A stretch of DNA of 38,150 nucleotides. It comes from Clostridia bacterium (GTDB lineage Bacteria > Bacillota > Clostridia > UMGS1883). A program made the position numbers and the translations under genes. The stretch covers positions 1-38,150 of the forward strand of contig JAFUOO010000016.1 in assembly GCA_017472685.1 (NCBI GenBank), given 5' to 3'. Of the stretch, positions 9,003 through 16,086 are shown piece after piece; positions within the stretch are counted from its first letter, which is position 1; each line of letters begins with the position of its first letter. A model generated the notes under the pieces. The model did not search any database, was not told the origin of the DNA, and was given only the letters and a program-made list of their open reading frames with translations.

Positions 9003-9034
9003 AAAAATTCTCCTTATGTATGTAATAAAATAAT

Positions 9035-9061
9035 ATTATAATACCGGATGGTTATTGTCAA
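9035..9061 (-). promoter_or_regulatory. Probable promoter of mntP
   Basis: On the minus strand TTGACA (9056-9061) precedes an AT-rich stretch with TATAAT at 15 bp (9035-9040) or TAATAT at 17 bp. The -35 box almost touches the rubrerythrin terminator. Confidence 0.6.
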
Positions 9062-9064
9062 TTA

Positions 9065-9090
9065 AAAAAGCGCCCGTATGGGCGCTTTTT
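9065..9090 (-). terminator. Terminator of the rubrerythrin gene
   Basis: GC-rich stem AGCGCCC / GGGCGCT flanked by A5 and T5, 10 nt after the rubrerythrin stop codon on the minus strand. Confidence 0.88.
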
Positions 9091-9100
9091 CGTATATGAA

Positions 9101-9637
9101 TTAGTAGTTTTCTGCGTGGATTTCAAAATAGGCTCTGGGATGGTTGCAGGTGGGGCAAACCTCGGGAGCTTCAACACCAACCACAATGTGACCGCAGTTA
9201 CGGCATTCCCATACCTTGACGGTGCTCTTTTTGAACACTTCCTGGGTTTCAACATTCTTTAAAAGTGCACGGTATCTTTCCTCGTGATGCTTTTCAACCT
9301 GTGCAACAAGGCGGAACTTTGCAGCGAGTTCAGTAAAGCCTTCTTCTTCGGCAGTCTTTGCAAAGCCCTCGTACATATCTGTCCATTCATAGTTTTCGCC
9401 TGCAGCTGCACTTGCAAGGTTTTCGGCAGTGTCGCCAATGCCGTTTAATTCCTTGAACCACATTTTAGCGTGTTCCTTTTCATTTTCGGCTGTCTTTAAG
9501 AAAAGAGCGGCAATCTGTTCAAAGCCCTGCTTTTTTGCAACTGATGCAAAGTAGGTGTACTTGTTGCGTGCTTCACTTTCACCGGAAAAAGCAGCCATTA
9601 AGTTTTTTTCTGTCTGTGTACCTGCGTATTTTGTCAT
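9101..9637 (-). CDS. rbr: Rubrerythrin
   Basis: A 178-aa non-haem iron peroxidase that reduces hydrogen peroxide in the cytoplasm of anaerobes. The N-terminal four-helix domain (about 1-140) has the diiron ligands in [21 protein letters not shown] and [10 protein letters not shown]. The C-terminal rubredoxin-like domain has two CxxC knuckles (WECRNCG and [13 protein letters not shown]) for a single FeS4 centre. Length is typical. AGGAGG precedes the ATG. No clear own promoter was seen, so it may be cotranscribed with the upstream ZIP transporter gene, 62 nt away. Confidence 0.97.
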   Translation of the reverse strand: MTKYAGTQTEKNLMAAFSGESEARNKYTYFASVAKKQGFEQIAALFLKTAENEKEHAKMWFKELNGIGDTAENLASAAAGENYEWTDMYEGFAKTAEEEGFTELAAKFRLVAQVEKHHEERYRALLKNVETQEVFKKSTVKVWECRNCGHIVVGVEAPEVCPTCNHPRAYFEIHAENY

Positions 9638-9670
9638 GATGATGACCTCCTGTAAAAAATTATGTTATTT

Positions 9671-9694
9671 ACCAATGGGAGAGTTCCCTTTGGT
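9671..9694. repeat. Inverted repeat between ZIP transporter and rubrerythrin genes
   Basis: A 24-nt hairpin: ACCAA-T-GGGA pairs with TCCC-T-TTGGT, with a GAGT loop and one T-T mismatch. No T-run follows directly, so it is not a clear terminator. It could be a protein-binding operator, an mRNA stabiliser or a weak attenuator. Confidence 0.55.
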
Positions 9695-9699
9695 AGAAT

Positions 9700-10446
9700 T
9701 CAACCAAGGTAAAAATCTGTTACGAGCATTAGGCAGAAGCCTGCAAGCAGCGCATAGGTTACGTGCCTTTCGTCGCCGTGGTGCGTTTCGGGAATCATTT
9801 CGTCACTTATTACGTAAAGCATTGTACCGCCTGCAAAAGCCAGAGCAAAGGGCAGAATGGAAAGAGAAACAGAAACTGCCGCATAGCCTATAAATGTGCC
9901 GATAACCTCAACAACGCCTGTTAAAAGAGCACAGATGAGTGTGCGACGCTTGCTTATGCCTGCTGCAAGCATGGGCGAAATTATAACCATACCCTCGGGA
10001 ATGTTCTGAAGTGCAATGCCTCCTGCCACAACCAAAGCCTGATTTACGTCACCTGAGCCGAAGCCCACACCTGCGGCTATGCCCTCGGGGAAGTTATGTA
10101 TTGCAATTGCAAGAACAAACAGAAGTATTTTATTGAGCTTTTCGGTGCTTACAGGGTGGTTTTCCTCGCCTGAGCCCGTAAGCTTATGAAGATGGGGAAC
10201 AAATTTATCGATAATGTTCAGAAAAAGTGCCCCTGCAAAAATGCCTGCAACAGTCATAACAATGCTGCCGTATTCCATCGACGGGAGAATGAGCCCTATA
10301 ACGGCGGCAGAAAGCATTACACCTGCTGCAAAGGACAAAATAAGGTCCGAAATGCGGTGGGATATATTCTTGAACAAAAAGCCTATCAGTGCGCCGATGG
10401 CGGTAGCGCCGCCCACACCTAAGGCAGTGAGTACAACTAACTGCAT
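9700..10446 (-). CDS. ZIP-family divalent metal transporter
   Basis: A 248-aa membrane transporter of the ZIP/ZupT type, moving Zn, Fe or Mn into the cytoplasm. The two metal-site signatures are present: HNFPEGIAAGVGFG (about residues 115-128) and ALQNIPEGMVI. About eight hydrophobic helices fit the family, and a short His/Glu loop (GSGEENHP) lies before the first signature. The ATG at 10446 is chosen because AAAGGAGG lies 7 nt upstream. It probably forms an operon with rubrerythrin, which would join metal uptake to an iron peroxidase. The cation preference cannot be read. Confidence 0.92.
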   Translation of the reverse strand: MQLVVLTALGVGGATAIGALIGFLFKNISHRISDLILSFAAGVMLSAAVIGLILPSMEYGSIVMTVAGIFAGALFLNIIDKFVPHLHKLTGSGEENHPVSTEKLNKILLFVLAIAIHNFPEGIAAGVGFGSGDVNQALVVAGGIALQNIPEGMVIISPMLAAGISKRRTLICALLTGVVEVIGTFIGYAAVSVSLSILPFALAFAGGTMLYVISDEMIPETHHGDERHVTYALLAGFCLMLVTDFYLG

Positions 10447-10474
10447 AATGCTGCCTCCTTTCCTGTTATAAAAA

Positions 10475-10503
10475 ATTTTATCATACAAGAAAAAATTTGG
10501 CAA
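10475..10503 (-). promoter_or_regulatory. Promoter of the ZIP gene
   Basis: On the minus strand, TTGCCA (10498-10503) and TAAAAT (10475-10480) are 17 bp apart, about 29 nt before the start codon. Confidence 0.65.
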
Positions 10504-10521
10504 TATCTTTTTGTTGCCGTA

Positions 10522-10550
10522 TTGACCAAGGCGGCGTGTTGTGGTAAAAT
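10522..10550 (+). promoter_or_regulatory. Promoter of the ArsB/NhaD-like permease gene
   Basis: TTGACC (10522-10527) and TAAAAT (10545-10550) are 17 bp apart. Transcription would begin near 10557, only about 10 nt before the likely start codon. Confidence 0.6.
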
Positions 10551-10566
10551 CGCTTGGGTGATGGTG

Positions 10567-11700
10567 ATGACTGTTAAAACTTTTACTAAAAAAGCTGTGA
10601 AAAAAGCATATAGATTTTCCAGAAAGAATACCGTTATGGTAATTGCGTTTGTTGCGGCGCTTATAACCTGCTTTATTATACCGCCTGACAAGGAGTATTT
10701 TGGCTATATTGACTTTAAAACAATTGCCTGCCTTTTCGGCGTGCTTGCTGTAGTACGAGCGCTCCGAAATCTGCGGTTTTTTTATAAAATTGCATCGGAA
10801 ATTGTGAAAAAGTTCAAAACTACAAGGCGTGCAATAATGGCGCTGGTGTACATAACCTTTATAGGCTCAATGCTCATTGCCAATGATATGGCACTTTTAA
10901 CCTTCCTGCCGCTTGGGTATTATGTTCTCAGAACAACAGGACAGGAAAAGCATATGGCATTCACATTTATAATGCAGAATATTGCGGCTAACTTAGGCGG
11001 TATGTTAACCCCCTTCGGCAATCCGCAGAATTTGTATCTGTACACAAAGTTTGAAATACCTGCAGGAAAGTTTATGGCAATAATGGCGCCGCCCTTTGTT
11101 ATTGCTATTGTCATGATTACAATCTGCTGTCTTTTTGTGAAAAACGAAGAGCTTGAAATTGTGGACGATGAAATTGTACTGCCCTTTAAGAAAACGGCTG
11201 TATATCTTCTGCTGTTCACCCTTTCAATAATGATGGTTTTCCGCGGGGTGCCCTATATAGCAGGTGCAGCTGTTATTGCCGTGAGCATATTCTTTATGGA
11301 TAAGTATGCCCTGAAAAAGGTGGATTATCCCTTGCTTATGACCTTTGTGTTCTTTTTCATCTTTGCAGGTAATATGGCAAGGATTGACATTGTGCGTGAG
11401 TTTTTCGGTTTTCTTTTGGAGAAAAACACCCTTGTTTTCAGCGTTTTGTCATGTCAGGTGATAAGTAACGTGCCCTCGGCAATACTCCTCAGTCAGTTTA
11501 CGGACAATTATCGTGAGCTTCTGTGGGGCGTAAACATAGGCGGTGCAGGAACACTTATCGCATCACTGGCAAGCCTGATTACTTTAAGGGAATATACCAA
11601 GCGGAACAAGGGCAAAACAAAGGACTATATAATCAAGTTTTCCATGTATAATTTTATGTTTGTAATTGTACTTACAGCTGCTATGCTTCTTATGAGATAG
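10567..11700 (+). CDS. ArsB/NhaD-type ion permease
   Basis: A membrane transporter of the ion-transporter superfamily (ArsB, NhaD, CitMHS and SLC13-like members). About ten hydrophobic segments are visible. Two family hallmarks are recognisable: ANDMALLTFLPLG in the first half and SNVPSAILLSQF in the second, the inverted-repeat re-entrant loops; NLGGMLTPFGNPQNL is the matching substrate-site loop. At 377 aa it is a compact member. The substrate may be an anion, a dicarboxylate or Na+/H+. The ATG at 10567 is chosen because GGGTG lies 6 nt before it; the ATG at 10561 is possible. Starts further upstream would fall inside the promoter. Confidence 0.85.
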   Translation: MTVKTFTKKAVKKAYRFSRKNTVMVIAFVAALITCFIIPPDKEYFGYIDFKTIACLFGVLAVVRALRNLRFFYKIASEIVKKFKTTRRAIMALVYITFIGSMLIANDMALLTFLPLGYYVLRTTGQEKHMAFTFIMQNIAANLGGMLTPFGNPQNLYLYTKFEIPAGKFMAIMAPPFVIAIVMITICCLFVKNEELEIVDDEIVLPFKKTAVYLLLFTLSIMMVFRGVPYIAGAAVIAVSIFFMDKYALKKVDYPLLMTFVFFFIFAGNMARIDIVREFFGFLLEKNTLVFSVLSCQVISNVPSAILLSQFTDNYRELLWGVNIGGAGTLIASLASLITLREYTKRNKGKTKDYIIKFSMYNFMFVIVLTAAMLLMR

Positions 11701-11702
11701 AC

Positions 11703-11739
11703 AAAGCGTGTCGAAAAAAGCTTTTTCGGCGCGCTTTTT
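11703..11739 (+). terminator. Terminator of the permease gene
   Basis: A long stem with G-T pairs (AAAGCGTGTCGAAAAA with TTTTTCGGCGCGCTTT) followed by T residues, 2 nt after the stop codon. Confidence 0.85.
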
Positions 11740-11759
11740 GTGTTATCCGTGCCAATTGC

Positions 11760-11788
11760 TTGACTGTTTGATAAAAAAAGTGTATCAT
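11760..11788 (+). promoter_or_regulatory. Promoter of the secreted protease operon
   Basis: TTGACT (11760-11765) and TATCAT (11783-11788) are 17 bp apart. The leader is about 27 nt with AAAGGTGAGG before the start codon. Confidence 0.7.
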
Positions 11789-11820
11789 TATAAATAAGGA
11801 AAAAAAGAAAGGTGAGGAAC

Positions 11821-14800
11821 ATGAATTTGAAAAAGGCTATTGCAGTTTTAACGGCGTTTCTTACTTTTACAGGGGCTGTCAGCGCAGGTGCTGAGGGCGT
11901 AGCTGTAATTGTAAACGGCGATATGATGCAGAAGGATGCACTCACAACAGAAGACGGGGTGTATGTATCGTTAGAAGAGCTTGCAGAGAAAATCGGAGCA
12001 GATCTCACATGGGACGAGGAAGCTCAGAGTGCAAGGCTTGAGATAAGCAGCGACAAGGCTGTTGTTGAAATGATTGAAAGCGTAAGCGAGAGCGTTGTTG
12101 CCATTGTAGGTAACTACAATGATTCGTCTCTTTCTTCCGATGCACAGGACTATAACGAGCTTTATGCTCATGGTGCAGGCGCTGTTATTGACAGCGAGGG
12201 CGTTATAATCACCAATGCGCACGTTGTAAAGGACATTCAGAATTTAACAGTAATCTTCGGTGACGGTGCATCCTACCCGGGTACTGTTTTATATGTCGAC
12301 GAAACAAGCGACCTTGCTTTGGTTAAGATAAACAGACAAAACCTTAAGCCCATTAAGTTTGCCGAGGAGGGTAGCCTTAAAGTTGGTGAAAGCGTTGTTG
12401 CTATCGGCACACCCTTGTCGGTTAACCTTATTAACTCCGCAACAAAGGGCATTGTTTCCGGTATCGGTGTTAACATAAGCCAGCATTACCTTTTCACACA
12501 GTCGGACGTTGCCATCAACGGCGGTAACAGCGGCGGTCCCCTTGTTAACATGCAAGGTGAGCTTGTGGGCATTAACTCCATAAAGTATGTGGGCAGTGAA
12601 ATTGAGGGCATGAGCTTCTCTATTCCTGTTGACACAATCAACTACGTGCTTGACTCTTTCAGACAGTACGGCAGAGTTATCCGCCCGGACACAGGTGTTA
12701 ACATGACAGAATCCTGGGAAAGCAAGATAGGCGTTCCCACAACAAAGGGTCTTACAGTTACCTCCTCCGAGAACGAGCTTCTTATGGCAGGTGACATGAT
12801 AACACATGTAAACGGCTACGAGGTACACTCCATTGCAGACTATAACGAAGCACTCAAAAAGAGCTTTGACGGTAAGGCAGTTGAATTTACATACACACGT
12901 GGCGGTGTTTCCAGTTCAGTTATGATTGAAGCTGAAGCGGATTTGTCCAGAGACACAGACGCCAGAGTTGAAATCAGCTTTACTGTAGGCAACAGCACTC
13001 TTATGATTAACGGCTTCAGAGTGGAGGTTGAAACACCCTACATCGCAGGCACAGGAACAACCTTGGTTCCGCTCCGTGTTATTACAGAAGCTTTTGGTGC
13101 TACGGTCCAGTGGCAGGCTGAAGACAATACAATCACTCTGACCTATCCCGAAAAAACTATTGTTTTACAGGCAGGCAACAGCCTGGCACAGGTTAACGGT
13201 GAAGAGGTTGAGCTTGCTGTTGCACCCGAAATTGTCGGCGAGGGTGTAACAATGGTGCCCTTGCGCTTTATTGCAGAAACCTTCGGCGCTACTGTTGACT
13301 ACGACGGCGAAACAGGTCGCATTACAGTTATAAGAGAAGCTGAAGAGGAAAGCGGAACAATCAAGTTCTCCACCGAGCTTCCCAGAGTGGGTGACAGCTA
13401 CTGGAACTGGTCCATGCTCACACCCACATCCATGATGATGAGCGACAGAACGCTCGACGGTACCGCAACAGAGTTCTACGATGAAAGCGGTTATGTTTCA
13501 ATTGCTGTTATGGATTTGGAAAACGACGATGAATATGCAGATTACACCTCTGAAGAAATTTTTGAAGAAATTTATGACGAGGCAATGTATTACACCTACG
13601 AGGATCTTACTCTTTCAAAGAACGAAAAGACTACAGACAGCTTCGGCAATAACAGCTTCAGAATGACAGGCAGAAGCAAGTACGCATATTACGACAGCTA
13701 CTGTGTTGTAAGAGACAAGACTGTATTTATGGTTGATGTATACTGCGACATTGAATCAGCACAGGTTAAGACCTATTCAAACCTTATTGAATCCTTCAAG
13801 GTTGAGTTTGCGGCAAACGAAGAGGAAGCCGAGCAGACATATGACCTTTCAAATGTGGACGAAGAAGGCTACAGACCCATGGAAGACGAAGAGCTGAAGG
13901 TTTCCTGCAAGGTGCCTGCAGACTTCTCCGAGGGTTATTTGGCATATTACTCCGTTAATACTCTTTCCTACTCAGATGAGGATGGCGAAAGCCTCAACCT
14001 TGCCGTATATTCAAAGAGCGACAGCATGACTGCTGAAAGCCTTATTAATTCCGAGGTTGACTTTGCAAAGCAGTATTACAACAGTGAGTACTGCACAATT
14101 TCCGAAATCGCACAGCTTGAGGCTGACTTTGCAGAAAACGTATACTTCTGTAAGGTGACAACCGGAGGCGAAGAGGAAATCGTCGAGGAAGCAACTGAAG
14201 AAGTAACTGAAGAAGTAACTGAAGAATTAACTGAGGTTGCTACAGAAGCTACTGAAGAAACAGAAGAAACAACAGCTGTGGAAGAGGAAGAAAAGGAAAA
14301 GCCCGAAGGTATGGTTACATACATGATCTTCTTTGAAAAGGGCGAGTATGTATACGAAATGACAGTTGTGTCCGAAAAGGACGGCGGTAAGCTCTTCAAT
14401 AAGGTAATGGAAACAATTGAAGTCAAGGAGCTTGACAGCGACGATATGGGCGTTCTGGTGCGTCCTGAAAGAACATTTACAGAAAAGAAGTTCTCCGAGG
14501 GCGACTGGTCCTTCACGCTTAATAGTGCGTGGAGTGAATCCTACGCTTACGAGGATTATGCTTCCTTCTCAAGCAGCTACACCTCTGCAAGACTTTATCT
14601 GGATATTGCAGATGCAAAGGAAGCAGGCTATTCAAGTGCAAAGAGCGCGGCAGAGGCTGCTCTCAAGAGCTCACAGAATACATATGAGGACCTTGTAGTT
14701 CTTCAGGGTGTGACACAGGTAACTCTCGGCTCAAATTCCTTCTATACATTCTCAATTAAGTATACTACAGAGAACTACTACGGAGAGACATCCACGAAAT

Positions 14801-14937
14801 ATTATACAGCCTACGTAATGAAGAAGGGCGGAAAGTATTATTCCTTCGAGCTTACGGAGGTTGAACAGTTTGCAAATGCCCAGACAAAGCTGGATGTGGA
14901 AGCAGCACTTGCTACATTTACTGTGGAAACCAAGTAA
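11821..14937 (+). CDS. Exported HtrA-like protease with stalk and C-terminal modules
   Basis: A 1038-aa exported protein. A signal peptide (about 1-24) leads into a short copper-amine-oxidase-N-like motif. An HtrA/S1C serine protease domain follows with the triad His134 (TNAHVV), Asp164 (SDLALV) and Ser237 (GGNSGGP). A PDZ-like segment (about 300-370) contains GDMITHVNGYEV. Residues about 382-505 form a full copper-amine-oxidase-N domain (VPLRVITEAFGA, VPLRFIAETFGA). The remaining 530 residues are an unrecognised region of three similar modules. A Glu/Thr-rich insert lies at about 784-828. The ATG at 11821 fits AGGTGAGG. It is colinear with the next two genes placed end to end, so it looks like their fused homologue. 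The target is unknown. Confidence 0.9.
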   Translation: MNLKKAIAVLTAFLTFTGAVSAGAEGVAVIVNGDMMQKDALTTEDGVYVSLEELAEKIGADLTWDEEAQSARLEISSDKAVVEMIESVSESVVAIVGNYNDSSLSSDAQDYNELYAHGAGAVIDSEGVIITNAHVVKDIQNLTVIFGDGASYPGTVLYVDETSDLALVKINRQNLKPIKFAEEGSLKVGESVVAIGTPLSVNLINSATKGIVSGIGVNISQHYLFTQSDVAINGGNSGGPLVNMQGELVGINSIKYVGSEIEGMSFSIPVDTINYVLDSFRQYGRVIRPDTGVNMTESWESKIGVPTTKGLTVTSSENELLMAGDMITHVNGYEVHSIADYNEALKKSFDGKAVEFTYTRGGVSSSVMIEAEADLSRDTDARVEISFTVGNSTLMINGFRVEVETPYIAGTGTTLVPLRVITEAFGATVQWQAEDNTITLTYPEKTIVLQAGNSLAQVNGEEVELAVAPEIVGEGVTMVPLRFIAETFGATVDYDGETGRITVIREAEEESGTIKFSTELPRVGDSYWNWSMLTPTSMMMSDRTLDGTATEFYDESGYVSIAVMDLENDDEYADYTSEEIFEEIYDEAMYYTYEDLTLSKNEKTTDSFGNNSFRMTGRSKYAYYDSYCVVRDKTVFMVDVYCDIESAQVKTYSNLIESFKVEFAANEEEAEQTYDLSNVDEEGYRPMEDEELKVSCKVPADFSEGYLAYYSVNTLSYSDEDGESLNLAVYSKSDSMTAESLINSEVDFAKQYYNSEYCTISEIAQLEADFAENVYFCKVTTGGEEEIVEEATEEVTEEVTEELTEVATEATEETEETTAVEEEEKEKPEGMVTYMIFFEKGEYVYEMTVVSEKDGGKLFNKVMETIEVKELDSDDMGVLVRPERTFTEKKFSEGDWSFTLNSAWSESYAYEDYASFSSSYTSARLYLDIADAKEAGYSSAKSAAEAALKSSQNTYEDLVVLQGVTQVTLGSNSFYTFSIKYTTENYYGETSTKYYTAYVMKKGGKYYSFELTEVEQFANAQTKLDVEAALATFTVETK
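14194..14241 (+). repeat. In-frame 12-bp tandem repeats coding a Thr-Glu-Glu-Val linker
   Basis: Two exact copies of ACTGAAGAAGTA (14194-14205 and 14206-14217) and two diverged copies run in frame and code TEEV-type units. The tract continues as Thr/Glu-rich coding to about 14300. It is absent from the third gene's homologous region, so it looks like a repeat expansion inside a surface loop. Confidence 0.8.
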
Positions 14938-14954
14938 TACGGGAAGGTGAAGGA

Positions 14955-16073
14955 ATGAAATTTAAAAGGCTTACGGCAATTTGTGTGGCTGCTGTTTGTA
15001 TTATAGGCTGTTCTGCTGCGGCAGAGCAGGCAGCAAAGGTATATGTTAACGGACAGCAGCTTGACTCAGATGCGTATATAATAAATGACCGTGTTTATGT
15101 TCCGCTCAGAGCGGTGAGCGAATCCATGGGCGCTGAGGTAAGCTGGGACAACGACACCCGCAGTGCCTATGTTGAACAAAAGGAAGAAACAGCAGTTATA
15201 AATACTGTTGCATCTGTAGGGCAGAGCGTTGTGGCAATTGTGGGAACATACAAGTCAGACGCAATTTCCTCCGATGCGCAGAACTACAACGAGCTTTACG
15301 CACACGGCACAGGCGTTATTATAAAAAGCAACGGAACAATCCTTACAAATGCCCATGTGGTAAAGGATATTCAGAATTTAACGGTTATATTTGCAAACGG
15401 CGACTCCTACAGCGGAAGCGTACAATTTATTGACGAAATAAGCGACCTTGCGGTTGTAAAAATTAATAAGCTGGGCTTAAAGCCTGTTACCTTTGCACCG
15501 GAAAACAGCCTTATAGTAGGGCAGACAGTTATCGCAATAGGAACACCCTTGTCGGTAAATCACATAAATTCGGCATCAAAGGGCATTGTATCGGGCGTGG
15601 GTGTGAACATAGGTCAGCACTATCTTTTCACACAGTCGGATGTTGCCATCAACGGCGGTAATTCGGGCGGCCCGCTCATTAACCTTAAGGGCGAGCTTGT
15701 GGGCATCAATTCGATTAAATACTCAGGTGTGGGAGTTGAAGGCATGAGCTTTTCAATACCTGTTGACACTGTAAATTATGTGCTTTCAAGCTTTGAAAAG
15801 TACGGCAAGGTTTTGCGTCCTGATATGGGCATAACCCTTACAGAATCCTGGGAAGCAAAAATCGGCGTTCCCACAAAGAAGGGGCTGACTGTTACCGTCA
15901 GCAAAAGCGAAAGCATATTGCCCGGAGATGTGATAACACATGTGAACGGCTACGAGGTGCATTCTATTGCCGACTATAACGAGGCAATAAAGAAGAGCTT
16001 TAACGGACAGAGTATTACGCTTAACTACACCCGCCTGGGCGTAGCAGGCGTTGCTGAAATAACAACAAATTAA
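14955..16073 (+). CDS. Exported HtrA-like serine protease, short paralogue
   Basis: A 372-aa exported protease. The signal peptide (about 1-23) ends in IIGCSAAA, a near-lipobox, so lipidation at Cys19 is possible. A half copper-amine-oxidase-N domain (about 28-75, with YVPLRAVSESMGAEVSW) is followed by an S1C protease. The triad is His134, Asp164 and Ser237, at the same residue numbers as in the preceding gene. The PDZ-like segment contains GDVITHVNGYEVHSI and the protein stops right after it, where the preceding gene product continues. It starts 17 nt after that gene with GAAGGTGAAGG, so it is translated from the same operon. Function is inferred as extracytoplasmic protein quality control or processing. 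Confidence 0.92.
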   Translation: MKFKRLTAICVAAVCIIGCSAAAEQAAKVYVNGQQLDSDAYIINDRVYVPLRAVSESMGAEVSWDNDTRSAYVEQKEETAVINTVASVGQSVVAIVGTYKSDAISSDAQNYNELYAHGTGVIIKSNGTILTNAHVVKDIQNLTVIFANGDSYSGSVQFIDEISDLAVVKINKLGLKPVTFAPENSLIVGQTVIAIGTPLSVNHINSASKGIVSGVGVNIGQHYLFTQSDVAINGGNSGGPLINLKGELVGINSIKYSGVGVEGMSFSIPVDTVNYVLSSFEKYGKVLRPDMGITLTESWEAKIGVPTKKGLTVTVSKSESILPGDVITHVNGYEVHSIADYNEAIKKSFNGQSITLNYTRLGVAGVAEITTN

Positions 16074-16086
16074 AAAGGAGAAAGAT

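Noticed and set aside
9003..9064. Search for a Mn-sensing yybP-ykoY riboswitch before mntP
   Set aside because: Only about 60 nt separate mntP from the neighbouring terminator and most of it is promoter; no room for the aptamer.
12289..12828. Open frame antisense to the protease domain
   Set aside because: It mirrors a region with intact catalytic motifs on the plus strand and has no start signals of its own.
14194..14241. Tandem repeat considered as a CRISPR-like array
   Set aside because: Repeats are 12 bp, contiguous without spacers, in frame inside a gene.
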